From Blumeriella jaapii (taxonomy: Eukaryota; Ascomycota; Leotiomycetes; Helotiales; Drepanopezizaceae), in NCBI GenBank assembly GCA_009599575.1, contig VWND01000012.1, positions 62,001 to 126,000 of the forward strand: a stretch of DNA of 64,000 bases, written 5' to 3'. Each line of letters begins with the position of its first letter. The stretch's first letter is position 1. Positions 22,945 through 36,264 of this stretch are shown piece by piece. The position numbers were made by a program, and so were the translations under genes. Under the pieces are notes generated by a model, which saw nothing but the letters and a program-made list of their open reading frames with translations, was not told the DNA's origin and did no database searches.

Positions 22945-23303
22945 TAGATTTGTTTCGGTGTTAACACCGAGTATAATCGGTATTAATACCGATTATATTC
23001 GGTAATACGATTATACTCGGTGTTAAATCGTTACATCGATGTAAGAGTAAACCGCGCCACTTCGGTATTAACACCGATTAGCAACCGATTATACCCGGTT
23101 TTAAAACCGATTATACACCGATTATAATCGAATTGAAACCGGTTATAATCGGTATATAATCGATTATAATCGGTGTATAATCGGTTTTGAAATCGATTAC
23201 AATCGGTGTATACCCGGTTTTAAAACCGATTATAATCGGTGTATACCCGGTTTTGCAACCGGGTATAAATCGGTTGTGATCCGACCCTAGAAAAGCCGTA
23301 CGG
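22945..23303 (-). repeat. TAP3 palindrome array (left end, inverted)
   Basis: Palindromic CCGATTATAATCGG and CGGTTTTAAAACCG units, ending in GATCCGACCCTAGAAAAG and CCGTACGG. Confidence 0.9.
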
Positions 23304-23329
23304 TAGCTATAATTAATTTTTATAAAAAA

Positions 23330-23541
23330 GTTGCCAATGTGGGTATATGGTGGTGGCTGATTATACGCACAATCACATAATCACACCACGTGATGGTAGG
23401 CTGCAAGCGTGCAGCCCTACCTATATATACTCCGTGCGATAGCTAGTTTACTTCTTAGATCTCTTTCGCAATACAACCCCAGTTATTGCAATATCTCAAC
23501 CCTGTGTATACACAACACAACCCCCTTATGTGATACCAACA
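23330..23541 (+). repeat. CopA 3' LTR
   Basis: About 212 bp of far less mutated sequence ending ...GATACCAACA at 23541, directly followed by GyA copy 2 internal sequence. The left edge is uncertain by a few bases (after the A run at 23324-23329). It carries a CACGTG box (23387-23392), a hairpin GGTAGGCTGCA/TGCAGCCCTACC (23395-23421) and a TATA-like TATATATAC directly after it (23423-23431), fitting an LTR promoter. The 5' LTR should lie upstream of the window. Confidence 0.8.
23423..23431 (+). promoter_or_regulatory. TATA-like element in CopA LTR
   Basis: TATATATAC directly downstream of the LTR hairpin and 30 bp after the CACGTG box; position and context fit a Pol II core promoter in the LTR. 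Prediction from sequence only. Confidence 0.45.
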
Positions 23542-23599
23542 GTTTCAAATAATATACGTAATCGTTTCTGATTACGACCAAAGAAAAACATAATTTTAA

Positions 23600-26500
23600 T
23601 AAATGCAATTTAATTTATTTTATATAATTTAAAAACTAATTAATTACAAACCGAACTCTTTAATCCTACGCTTTTCCAGTTTTTTAACCCGTTTTTAGTC
23701 TTTTTGCTATTAGCTTCTGCGAAAAAGTAGCGTTTCGCTTATCGTTTGAATTATTTTATTTATTCTGCTTTTTTAAAAAGTAGCTCGATAAAATATTAAT
23801 CGAAATATCGTTTTAACTTACGAACGTTCTGATAGCTTTTTCGTCGATAATATTATTAAATATCGCCGCGACGAATGCTTTTTACGACTTTTCCGTAAAT
23901 AATAAATTTCAGTTTTTAAACGTGGTTTTACGCTTTGTAAAAAACGCTAAAAAATCTTATATTAAAATCGTGGAAATAATCGATTAATTCGTCGTTATTA
24001 AAACCGATTAACGCTTTTGCTTCGCGTAAGACTAATAGGTCGGATTACGATTGTTTACCGACGAATGCTTTTAAAAAAGCTTCGAAGCCTGTAAAAAAAA
24101 CTATTTTACGAAATGGTTCGAAAATAATCGTTTGCAATCGAAACTACCGAAAATATTATAATTGTTTTCGTCGCAAAACAAATAATATTAAATTGTTTAT
24201 CGAAACGTCGTTTTCGAAATAATTTTTGTATTTTTGCGTCGTATAATTATTCGAATAAATTAGCATCGCGCCGTCGGTTTTTTAGGTTCTGAATCTAACG
24301 AAAATCTTTTATTTAATCGAAAAGCTAATAAAAATTATTTTATTTTTTATTTCGTAGTTTTCGGTTTCGTAATTCGATAAAATAATTAAAACTATTGTTT
24401 TAAACGCGTTGAAATACAAAAAAGCTGGGTTTTTTTAAATAGTTTTAATTAGCTTGGCGTCGTAATGTAATTGCAAATAAGCTTCGATTATTTCCGAATT
24501 ATATACGAATGCAAGCAAAACGTAATAATCGAAAATGGCGTTAATAAAATTTTCGATTTTTTTTTTTTTAAAATCGGCGATATCGAATTTTATAATTGTA
24601 ATACGGTCGGGACCAGCGAAACCTAAAGCGATCGGAACGTTAAAATATGCTACGAAGCAGCAGTTTTTAAAATTTCGAATAATCAAAGCAGCGAAGTAAA
24701 AGCCGGAATGCATTTTGAAAGTTTATTAAATGAAATTGTAAAATATATTAGCAAAAAAAGCTGTAAGCGCTTTTTAAGTTTTAACTAGTCGGAAATAATA
24801 TTTGTATATAAATTTTTTTTTTTTATAAAATATAATAATAACTTGTTTTTTCCGTTATACGATTTTACGTAATTAACGAATTCGCAGCTTAATTCAGATA
24901 GATTTTAAAACATATTTTCGGTCGAAAAGCCAGAAAAATCGGTTTTTAAAAATATTCGTTGTTTTTATTTTTTTTTGTTTTAATCGAATTTTATAATCGC
25001 GTTAAAAGCTTTAAAATCTGTTTTAAAATTTACGTAGCCTAAATAAGCTTTAATACGCGTTTTAATAATTTTCGCAGTTTTTCGTCGAAATATAAATTAA
25101 TTATTAAAATTAATTTCGAATACGTCGTAATTCGAATTTTTAATAGCAGCGAATCGATTAGCAAAGCCGATAACGTCGATTTTTTTTATAATTAAATCGC
25201 AGTACGCCGCGTAATAGCGTATATAAAAATAGCAAAACTTGCCGTTTTTTTTGGCGTTAACGTTATTCGTAAAAACGAAATTAAAAAATCGAAGTTTTTT
25301 AATAAAAAAAAGCTCGAGCAAAAACGGGTTATCGTTTTCAAAAGTCTTTTTTATTTGCTTTAGCGTATTATATTTGCAATTTTTCGAAAAAAGCTTGGTT
25401 TAGTTTTCGTTCGAAGTAAAAAAAAAAAAACTAACGGATTTATTTGATTTTTATATAAAAATATCGAAATAAAACTTTTAAATCGTAACGTCGTCGAAAG
25501 CGAAAGTTTTAAACAGAATAATCTGATTTTATGCTTTTTATATAATTTTTTCCGCGATAATTTCGATATTTTTTTTTAGGCTTTTTCGGTCGAATCGTAT
25601 AATAAACGAAATTTTAAATATTTTTATTAAAATTTAAAATATTAGCGAAAATAATACGACGTTTTTAAACGTAGCAAGCGTTTTTGATATTTGCGTATTT
25701 AATTTCGAAAAGTCAAATTCAAAATCGTTTGGATTTTTTCTTTTCGAAATATCAAAGTTTTTTAAATTTGATTTCGTAAAATCGTCGCGTTTTTATTAAT
25801 TAGCTTAAAAGTTATAATTCGGCGTCGATTTCCGAATGTTTTTATTCGCGGTGTTTTTTTTGTTAACGACGCGAATAGTTTTTTTTTCCGAATAAAAAAG
25901 ATTTTAAAAGTGTCGGCGCGCTTTTTTACGTTTTTTGTTTTTATTTTTTTCGGAATCGTTTTTATAAATATAATAGGTTTTTTGTATTCGAATAAGCGGT
26001 TGTTTGCTATTACGCTTTTGATTTTATTTTCGAATTCGTTTTCGATAATTAAAAATAAAAGTCGTCGAATTATTTTAGCTATTTTAAAAATATTAATTGC
26101 TACCGCGTATATTTTTTCGAATTAAACGAAAATAATATTAGCTTTTTCGTTTTTTTCGTCGTTGTAAATTTAAAATATCGGAATAGCGTCGTTTTTTTCC
26201 TTCGATATAAAAATGCCGCATTTAGCGACGCTTAGTTTTTTATTTTAAAAAAAAATTAAACTTAGGATTTCGCAGCCGATTAAAACTTTTTTTAGCGATT
26301 ATATAGCGTCGTCGATCAATTTGCAAACAGTTATAAAAAAGCTTATAAATCTGCGGGTTTTTAAATTATTAGCTTTTAAAACTTGCGTTTTAAAAATATA
26401 AGCGTTTAATATTCAGATTTTTTTTTTCGTAAAAATAATAGTTTCGAAAAAGCGAGCGAAATGCCGGAATAAAATAATACCGATGATTTTACTAAAAACG

Positions 26501-26850
26501 TATTTTTAAATATTTTTTTTTCGTTAATTTAACAAAAAGCGTAAAATTCGGTTTGTTATTTTTTTTTTATTATTTCGAGCTTTTTTTGCTTCGGCGAAAG
26601 CTTTTAAAACGTTGTCGTAATTTAGCAGAAATTTGTCGTAATTAAAGCTTTTGCGAACGAATTCAGTTTTGATAAAGCTTTTGTAATCGAATAAAAATTC
26701 GTTAACGTTTTTAATTATTATATCAAATTATTTTATAAACGCTTTTACGAAAGCTGCTTATTAATTTGGAATAGCGATATTATATATTTATTTAAATTCG
26801 AAAAAATTGCGTATAATAATTTCGTTTTAAAATAAATTAAAAATAAATTT
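23600..26850 (-). pseudogene. GyA copy 2 extra reading frame, function unknown
   Basis: Same unknown protein as 2950-6200. Surviving pieces include the CCFVAYFNVPIALGFAGPDR-like segment (24435-24713), the KFCYFYIRYYAAYCDLIIKK-like segment (25097-25321) and the NALKAFAEAKK-like N-terminus near 26610. More RIP stops than in copy 1. Confidence 0.55.
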
Positions 26851-27430
26851 GCCAGATTTAGCAACGCTTTGCTTAAGAAACGATATAATATCGATAGATT
26901 TATTAATTAGAAAAATATATTATATTTATTAAAAAATAATTAAAAAAAAGTACGGGAATTATAAAATATTTATATTTAAAAATTACGGAAATCCGCATAC
27001 TGTTTTTTTAATAAATTATAACTATTCAAATAAGCATCCGTTCAAAACAACGAAAAAAGTAAATAATACGGAAAATAACAAATAATAAAATGCATAAAAA
27101 ATAGTTTTCGTAAAATGCGCGAGCAATATAAATGTATTAAATATGCGGCTTAAATATATATAAAGCTTTTATTTTGGTAAATAAAAATATAATCAAACAA
27201 AAAAAAATATAATAAGTGTTTTAAATAATATAAAAAAAAGTTTTAAAAATAAACAGTATATATAAAACAGAATAATTAAATTGTATATAAGCAAAACAGA
27301 ACAAAAACAATAAAATAATATATAATAAAAAAACAATAATAAATAACAAAAACGGTAAAACAATTAATAAACAATTTTATATATACTTTTCTTTTTTTTC
27401 GGTTATAAATGAAATTACGATTTAAATTAT
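26850..27430. other. GyA copy 2 AT-rich gap
   Basis: Equivalent of 6200-6780; nothing recognisable. Confidence 0.55.
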
Positions 27431-30400
27431 GCTTTTAGTAGCGGGGTTATCGTCCGGTTGTTTCCAGACTTTTTCAAAAAGTTTTTTTTTTTAAAAATAT
27501 AATCGCTTTAATCGGAATCGTCGTCGGATTCGCTAAAATCGGAATCGCTGTTTGAATTAAAATTTAGAAAGTAAATTTATTGGTTTTTTTTTGTAAAATC
27601 GGTTTAACCGGTTAGCGGCGAACGTTTTTTTAGTTTTGTTTTATCGAGTTTCGTAAATTTATAATAGCTTTTATTTAATTCGGTCTCGTATATTTCGTAA
27701 AATCCGAGCCATTTATGATTAAGTTTAATATCGGCCGATTTATTAATAACGCGCTGAACGTCGTAAATCAGAATCAGATTTTTTTTTTAATTAGCGTTTT
27801 TTTTAAAATCTTAGTTTTATTCCAGACTTTTTTAACTGCTTTTTTATATTTTTTTTTTAAATTATTTTTTTTATATTTATATCGCGGTAATTTAGCTGTT
27901 TAAATTTTATTACTAGTAAATTTGCTTTCGTTTTTATTTTAACCACGTCGTAAAACTTTTATACAGGCCATTTTGTTTTTAAAAGCAATCGAGCGTTTTT
28001 ATTATATTAAATAAAAAATAAAATTATTTTAATAAAAGCGTAAATAATTATGCGTATAATAAAAAGCATTTTCGAGAATTTCCGCGATTAACGCTTATAA
28101 CTTTTTCGAATAGCTTTTGAAAAGCCGTCGAAAATATTTCTATAATTTCGTTTAACGGATCCGTTGCTTTTCGAATTGTAAGCTAAAATTTAAATACGCT
28201 GAATTTTGTATTTTTTTGTAAAAATTTCGATAACGATTTTGTTTTCGAATTTATTATCGACGTTTAATTTGCTAAATAAACCGTATCGATATATAACGTT
28301 AAAAAAAAATCGCTATAGCTTCGGAAATAGCGTTTCGGAAAAGTCGTTTTTTAAGCTATTTAAATAAATCGTTAATAGCGAATATAAAACATATATAACC
28401 GCGATCGGTAATTAATACGCGTATAACGTCGAAATTAATTTTTTTTCAGATTTTAAAAAACTACGTCGGATATAATAAGTTTTTTTTTCGGCCAGGCTTT
28501 CGTTTTTAATAAAAAATGCAATTTTTAACGAAAGCTTTGCAGTTTTCGAAGTATTTTTTTTATTAAAAATCGTTTTTGATTCGGTGATAAATAGCTTTAG
28601 CTTTTTTATAAAATACTTTTTCGTAGGCTTTTTTTATAATTTGAAATTTATCGGTTTTATTATTTATTATTAAGCGTTTTTAATATATATTATTTTTTAT
28701 TTTATATAATTTTCTATCGGCTAAAATATAATCGAAAGTCTGATTTTTAAATAATTTAAATTAATAATTTAATACGTTAAATAATTTAAACAAAATAATT
28801 AAATAATATGCGATTAAATAAAAATCTTCGGTTTCGTAATTATCGATTCAAAGTTTATTTTCGTCGTTAATCGGTTTATTCCGATCGTTTTCGGTTAAAT
28901 TTATTCGCGGTGCCAGCCGAAATAATAACGCGAATGCTTTTTCGGCCCGAAAATTAATATTTTTTATTCGCGGTGCTAGCCGAAATAATAACGCGAATAA
29001 TTTCGGCTTTATGAAACTTAAGGCGTAAATAACAAAGCAGCCGATTTCGTCAGCGATTTATTCGTCGATATTTTATTCGTTTTATTCAGCGAAATCAAAT
29101 AAATAAAAACGTTCGTTTAAAAAAGCCGTTTGCCGCTATATTAATTGTTTTTTTAATATATCTAATTTCGAAATTTATAAATCGCATTTAAGCTATTTAA
29201 TTAATAACGAACGTTTTTAATAAATTATTAGCTTTTTTATTTAATTGATCGATAAAAACTTTTGCGTTTGTTTTTAAAATAAAATATACGCCGTACAATT
29301 CGCTTTTTATTTTTTTTATTGCTTTAAAAGCGCTTCGATATTTCCGTTTAATAATATCGTAGCGTGCTTTCGCGAAAAACTATAAGCCGCTTTCGAATCG
29401 TAAAAAATACCGTTTTTTGTTTTCGTCGATTTATTATAATACAGCTTTTTAACCGAAAATATTGGCGTCGATAATTAAAATAATTTTTCTTGCGTTTGGG
29501 CTGTAATCGATTCGCATAAGCGATAAGGCCGATAAAAAATCGTTTTTAAGGATTTTTATAGCTTTGCTCTGCTTTTTTTCCTAAACGAAATCGATTTTTT
29601 TTTTATCGTAGCGTAAATAAATGCAATTTTTTAAAAGAAGTATTTAATTTAATTGCGGTAATAAATTACAACGCTAATAAAAGTTTTGGCTTCGGTAATA
29701 TTTTTATATTTTTTTTATTCGCAGATTTTTTTTATTTTCTTTCGTTGCGAATGGCGGCCAGCGCTGTTAGTTATATAATTAACGATATTTATTTCGGGCA
29801 TACAGAATTTTAATCGAAGGCTAATAATAGCTTTAGCTTTTTCGAAGCAGACTATAATTTTATCGATATTTTAAATATGTTTTATTATATAACGTCGAAT
29901 TTTAAAAAAATCTTTTTATTATTATAGTATAATCTGAAGCTTTTTATTCCGACGTCGTTAACGTAAAAAAAAGCAATGTCAAAAATGCAAATTATAAGGA
30001 TTTTGTATACGACTTTTACGAATTGAGCGATTAAATTAATAATTTTTATAAATACTTTGGTTATACACAGCAAACCGATTGGAATTTGAATTATTATTAT
30101 ATTTCGAAATCGTAGATTAAATACTAAATGGTCGTAGCCGGAAAACAAATCGAAAAAGAAAGCGAACGTTAATTTTGCGAATTCGTTTGAAAATTGATCG
30201 ACGTTGAATGGCACGTTAGCGTTTCGTATCGTTATTCTGTTTATTTCGACGATTACGGTAATAAGTTTATAAATGTTTTTTTTTTCGTAACGATAAACTA
30301 TTTGTTTTTATATAGGCCGTGGCAAAATTCGAAAATTTTTTATTTAATTCGTTTTTTTAGCATTTCGATTATTTTATTTTGGAAAGTTTTAAAAATTAAA

Positions 30401-31450
30401 AAGGTTTTTTTTTGCCAGGCTTTGTAAAACACGGTTTTAATATCGATATAAAGCGTAACGTTAAAGCTAAATTGGCTTATTTTGATAAAATCGAAAGCTA
30501 TAGCTTTTTTTCGGTTGCGTAAAACTTCGTACAAAACTTTTTTTTTTTGGCAAAAGCTGGATTCCGATTATTAAATTATTAAATCGTTTTTTTGTAAATC
30601 GGCTGCCAAATAATAAGCTGGAAAATCGGCCGGTAATAAGTTTTTCTAATTCGCCAATAACCGATTAAAATAATTTTATTATTTTATTTTTTTTAAATTA
30701 ATCGTTTATTTTTTCGGGAATATTTTTACCGGATTCGCTAAGATTTACAAGTCGTATTTTATTAGCTTTGCGCTTGTAAAAAATGCTGATATTAATACAA
30801 AAAGGTAAGGTATATAGGTTGGATTTATTTAATATAAAAACGAAATTTTCGAAACTTTTATTTTCGAATTAATAATTAAAAATATTAATATTAGCTAATT
30901 TTATTCGCGATGCCATTTCGATTAACGACGTAAATGCTTTTAGCCGAGTATTTTCCAGGTTTTGTTATAATTCAGCGTCTATCTTAGGGCCAAAGCCGGC
31001 TATTCGTTTTCCGATAAAACGTCGATTAAAGAAATTTTATCGCCGGCGACGATGATTTAATTTTAAAAAAATCGATTTCAGTTTTAAAAAAAGCTTTTAT
31101 TTGGCCGTTTTCGATGTATTTAAAACTGACGAAACTTTTCAGGATTTAAAGCATTTTAAAAATAATAAAATAAAAGTATTTTTTTATTATTAAAAAGTTT
31201 TTATAAATAATAATATTTTTAACGTCGATTTTAATATTTCGTATAATTTTATTAAATTTAATTGTGTTTTTATTAACGGTCGTATAAATTATTCGTTTGT
31301 CGATAATAATCGGGATTTTATTAGCTTCGGCTGTTTTTGGTTTATGCAATTGATTTCGGCTTTATTATCGAATAAAACGAGGGCGGTCGTATTTTTTTTA
31401 AGTATTATTTTTATTTTTGGCGTTTTTATAGCCGTGTAAAAGCAGTTTCG
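27430..31450 (-). pseudogene. GyA copy 2 pol
   Basis: Protease (near 31360), reverse transcriptase with YVNDVGIK in the frame 29885-30214 (the YxDD first Asp is again Asn), RNase H, and integrase with C-terminus near 27600. The stretch 29930-30060 aligns with copy 1 at 9300-9420 with few changes. Confidence 0.82.
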
Positions 31451-33660
31451 TCGTTTTGACTTTTGGGTTTTTATAGCAAAAATTAAGAAGCTGACTTTTT
31501 TCGAAGATTTTTTTTTATTGGTTAAATTAATTGCGGTATTATAAATTTCTTTTTAGTTTTTTTTCAATTCAAAATCGTTTTTTTTCGGATGATTTTAATT
31601 TTTTCGTTTTTTTTAATGCAAGGATTTGTTTGTTAATAATTTTATCGAATTTTTCTTTTGTATTAAATAAGTCGTTGAATTTTAATTCAATTTTTTATTT
31701 TATAATCTTTTTAATAATTTCGTCGACGGCTTCGAAGCTAATATATTTATCGATCCATTTTTCGCTTCGTATTAGTAATAAACGCTTAAAAGCTGATATT
31801 TTTTAAATAATTTAAATCGGAATATCGGTGTCGATATTTTTTATATCGTCGTTAATTTTTTTTATTATAAGCGTTTTTTTGATGGTTTTATCGGTTTTTT
31901 TTATATCAGTCGATTTGGCGAATAAAACAAAAGCATTTTGCTTTTTTATAATTCGCTGGCTTAATTATATAATTATAATATTTGCAAATGCGATAATTGC
32001 ATTGGCAATATATACATTTGTTTTTTATTTATATATTTGAATTTTATTTACGCTTAGAATAAAGGTTTTTTTTTTTAATTAATACGCTTTCGGAATTTTT
32101 TTTTTTATTAATAAAAATCGTTTTCGCATTTTTTCTGTTTTCCAAATAATCGTTCCATTTCGTACTTTTTATTTTTAAGCGAATAGTATTTAATTAGCTT
32201 TGATTCTCAGTTTTATTAAAAAGGCCTATTTCTGCTTCCACCGGTTCGAAGCAAATCGCTTCGTATTTATTAATATAATAAATATTATTATTTATATAAA
32301 AATTAAATATTTTGCATTTTAAGCGAATATAAGATTTTTCGCAGTAAATTTTTTTATTATTACAAAACCCGTATTTAAAGCCACGGGGTCTGTTTTGATA
32401 ATTATTTTTATTATTTTAATAGCCGCGATTTTGGTTTCCGCGTTAGTTTCTTTTTTTCTTTTAATAATCGTTATTATAATTAATGTTTCGCTGATTCTGA
32501 TCGTTAATACGGGAAAGTTGCTATTAGGCAGCTATTACTTTTACGGTGGCTTGGCGAAATTAATCGCTTCGTACATTTTAAAAAAAGTAATAGTTGTAAA
32601 AGTTATTTTAATCGTTTTTATTATCCGAGTTAACGTAAAGGAATTTCTTTTGCTATTGCATAAAATCCTCGACTTTGCTTTGAAGTTTTTAAATTTTAAT
32701 ATCGGTAAATTTTAATACGAAAGTTTCGATATTTTTATTAAGCTTTTCTAAGTTAATAAGTTTTGCAAAACGATTAAATAGTATAGTAATTAATTGTTTT
32801 TTAGCGATTTCGATAACTTTTAGTAATTGGGCATATTTCTGCATTAAAGCTTTTACGTTTTTTTTATAAATAAAAAAGGGAGATTTCTTTTGATTTATAG
32901 CTTCGATAATACGTTCGCTTTGGTTTTGTTTAAAAACGAATTTTACAAATTTGAAATACTAATCGAAGGTTTTAAAGTTTTGTTTATTAATTTTAAAATG
33001 CTTAATGGTTTTGTTGCGAATGCTAATTAAAAAATCAAATAAAAACAATTTTTTTTATTTAACTTCGCTTAAACCTTTTTGTTAACGAAAACGTTAAAAA
33101 CCTTCGTATAAATACGATAATAAACTTTAAATTTTTTGGCTTAGCGAATTGTTATAACAAAGTGTTTAAAAAAAGCGATAGTATCGCGGATTTGCTAGCG
33201 ATCGTGGTTTCGGAATTCCGATTTCAAAGTTTTAATTAATTTACGCCAGTTTCGAGCTTTAATAACTTTTTATTTATTTATCGATTTAATAATATTTTTA
33301 ATAATTAAATTATAATAGCGAAGGAGTTTATCGAATATTTTAGTTTCAGAAACTCCGAAATTTTTACAGGTTTTTTTATATTTTTCGATAAAATCGGTAA
33401 TATTGGCGCTATTAAATAAAAGTGCATTAAAGGAGCCAGGAAAAGGTATGCGGCCTCGTATAAAAAAACGAAAAGCGTTATTATTTATAATATTAATGAA
33501 AATGTTAATAGGATTTAAATTAAACGAATAAATGTTTCTGGAATTGCAGATTAAAAGTTTTTAGTATGAAAAAAATCGTTTTTAATAGAAGAGCTATTAA
33601 AAAGGTTTTTGTGTTTTCTGAAAAAGTTAAATAAAATAAAATTGCGTTTAGATATTTAAA
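31450..33660 (-). pseudogene. GyA copy 2 gag, degraded
   Basis: Parallel to 10830-13080 in copy 1, with the same PGSFNALLFNSANITDFIEKY-like start near 33440. Numerous stops. Confidence 0.7.
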
Positions 33661-34231
33661 TAATATATTAAAAAACTTGTTTTTTAGTAAATTAATTAAA
33701 TTAATATAATATTGCTATATAATCCACGGTTTCGATATTCCGTGGCTTAAACCAATGCACGTACAGCCATTTTTTTACTACTTTTAACAAAAAGCCGCAA
33801 ATTGTAATTGTCACAATTATAAAGCGTAAAATTAAAAGGTTAAATTCTCGCTAAGCGTTTGATCAAAAAAGATTTAATTCAAAAGGGCCGAGCGCAGCGG
33901 TCGAAGCGTACGAACCAATATTCGATTTGTTATTTTTAAACAAAAAAACGATTTTCGAGTTTTGAATTTCGCACGGTTCAGAATTGCCTAACCGTAATTT
34001 CAAACGTTTCTGAAATATATTACATTTCTGTAGTTTAATAATTATGCGTAAAATAAGAAAAGCTATTAAAAGTTTTTTATATAATACAGCTGCGAACAAT
34101 ATTATATAAAAGATTTTTTAAGCTGTAATAGCGGAATATCGGAATCGATTTTAATTGCGAATTTAAAAAATGCATCGGCGAATATATAAAAACGAAACAC
34201 CGAAGTTTAAATCTTTGCGTAAATTATCAAA
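33660..34231. other. GyA copy 2 leader
   Basis: Equivalent of 13080-13652. Keeps a 78-codon minus-strand frame (33863-34099) also seen in copy 1; no known match. Confidence 0.45.
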
Positions 34232-34498
34232 TATAAAAGTAAATAAAAAAACCAAATTAATACGGCCATATATCGGTGGATAAAATAGTTTAGGGAATTT
34301 TTAAAAAAGATTGAAGAAAGGAAAAGGAAAATAAGTAAAAGTATAAATTAAATTGCGTGCCTATAATATTATCTAAGAGGGTGCTTTGCTTTTATACTTG
34401 ATAAAAGTAGTCAGTGGCAGGGGGTTTCGGAGGGGTCCATGCCTCGATCATAGCTAAAACTACCAACTCCTATTAATACAAAGTATCACCGTTTTACA
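34232..34498 (-). repeat. GyA copy 2 5' LTR
   Basis: 267 bp, TATAAAAG...GTTTTACA. Ends directly against GyA copy 3 sequence in the opposite orientation. Confidence 0.9.
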
Positions 34499-35789
34499 AT
34501 AACTTAAATGCGATTTATAAATTTCGAAATTAAATATATTAAAAAAACAATTAATATAGCGGCAAACGGCCTTTCCAAACGAAAACGTTTTTATCCGTTT
34601 GATTTCGCTAAACAAAACGAATAAAATATCGACGAATAAATCGTTAACGAAATCGGCTGTTTTGTTATTTGCGCTTTGAATTTTATAAAACCGAAACTAT
34701 TCGCGTTGTTATTTCGTTTAGCACCGCGAATAAAAAACATTAATTTTCGAGCCGAAAAAGCATTCGCGTTATTATTTCGGCTAGCATCGCGAATAAATTT
34801 AACCGAAAACGATCGGAATAAGCCGATTAACAACGAAAATAAACTTTGAATCGATAATTACGAAACCGAAAACTTTTATTTAATCGTATATTATTTAACT
34901 ATTTTGTTTAAATTATTTAGCGTGCCAAACTATTAATTTAAATTATTTAAAAACCAAGCTTTCGATTATATTTTAGCCGATAAAAAACTACATAAAATAT
35001 AAAACAATATATATTAAAAACGCTTAATAATAAATAACAAAGCCGATAAGTTTTAAATTTTAAAAAAAGCCTACGAAAAAGTGTTTTATAAAAAAGTTAA
35101 AGCTATTTATTACCGAATTAAAAATAATTTTTAATAAAAAAAATGTTTCGAAAATTGCAAAGCCTTCGTTAAAAGCTGTATTTTTTGCTAAAAACGAAAG
35201 CCTAGCCGAACAAAAAACTTATTATATCCGACGTAGTTTTTTAAAATCTAAAAAAAAATCAATTTCGACGTTATACGCGTACCGATCACCGACCGAAAAT
35301 ATACGTGCTTTGTATTCGCTATCGACGATTTGTTTAAATAGCCTGAAAAGCGATTTTTCCGAAACGCTACTTTCGAAATTATAGCGATTTTTTTTAAAAA
35401 AAAACGTTGTATATCGATACGATTTATTTAGTAAATTAAACGTCGATAATAAATCCGAAAATAAAAGCGTTATCGAAACTTTTATAAAAAAATACGGAAT
35501 CTAGCGTATTTAAATTTTAGCTTATAATTCGAAAAGCAACGGATCCGTTAAACGAAGCTATAAAAATATTTTCGACGGCTTTTTAAAAGCTATTCGAAAA
35601 GGCTATAAGCGTTAGTCGCGGAAATTCTCGGAAATGCTTTTTGTTATGCGCATATATATACACGCTTTTATTAAAATAATTTTATTTTTTATCTAGTACG
35701 GCAAAAACGCTCGACTGCTTCTGAAAACAAAATAGCTTATATAAAAACTTTATAACGTAATTAAAATAAAAACGAAAGCAGATTTATTA
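34499..35789 (+). pseudogene. GyA copy 3 RNase H tail and integrase
   Basis: Integrase readable in pieces: YYIRR.FLKSKKK near 35220, LNVDNKSENKSVIETFIKKYGI near 35440-35500, AYNSKSNGSVKRSYKN near 35520-35565 and YGKNARLLL near 35700. The third catalytic residue (Glu of VERG) is Lys, as in copy 1. Ends at the TA used by TAP4. Confidence 0.8.
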
Positions 35790-36140
35790 CCGTACGGCTT
35801 ATCTAGGGTCGGATCACAACCGATTATACCCGGTTGCAAAACCGGGTATACACCGATTATAATCGGTTTTAAAACCGGGTATATACCGATTATAATCGGT
35901 TTCAAAACCGATTATACACCGATTATAATCGATTATATATCGATTATAACCGATTTTAATTCGATTATAATCGATTATAATCGGTTTTAAAACCGGGTAT
36001 AATCGGTTGCTAATCGGTGTTAATACCGAAATGGCGCGGTTTACTTTTACATCGATGTGACGATTTAACATCGAATATAATCGGTATTACCGATTATAAT
36101 CGATGTTAATACCGATTATATTCGGTATTATTAACACCGA
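35790..36140 (+). repeat. TAP4 palindrome array
   Basis: CCGATTATAATCGG and CGGTTTTAAAACCG palindromes after the CCGTACGG terminus. Confidence 0.9.
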
Positions 36141-36264
36141 AACAAATCTATACAATTAATTTAAATCGATATTTAATATATATTAAACTTTTCGAATTTA
36201 AATTAAAAATCTTATATTAAATTACGTTTATTTAATATTATATTTAATAATATTTTTGCTAACA

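Larger units (their letters stand above)
21168..23303 (-). mobile_element. TAP3, TA-flanked palindromic element in CopA 3' region
   Basis: 2,136 bp in reverse orientation, inserted between the CopA stop codon and its 3' LTR. TA at 21166-21167 and 23304-23305. The right end (CTTAGGGGCGCC) is at 21168, the left end (...AAGCCGTACGG) at 23303. Arms: 21405-22080 (pyrimidine strand), centre 22185-22265, 22266-22850 (purine strand). This copy keeps the most ACC/GGT triplets and the cleanest tandem 14-mer GCAGCGAGGTGGTG (22675-22835), so it appears least decayed. No coding sequence. Confidence 0.9.
23542..34498 (-). mobile_element. GyA copy 2 (minus strand; left LTR not in window)
   Basis: Starts at GTTTCAAATAATATACG, the GyA internal sequence that in copy 1 lies just inside the 3' LTR (2921 onward). 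The abrupt start exactly at the CopA LTR end means CopA inserted here; the missing 3' LTR should lie upstream of CopA. The 5' LTR is 34232-34498. Overall order is as in copy 1, and differences are mostly transitions plus a few small indels. Right-hand flank ATAAC (34499-34503) belongs to GyA copy 3, into which copy 2 inserted. Confidence 0.88.
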
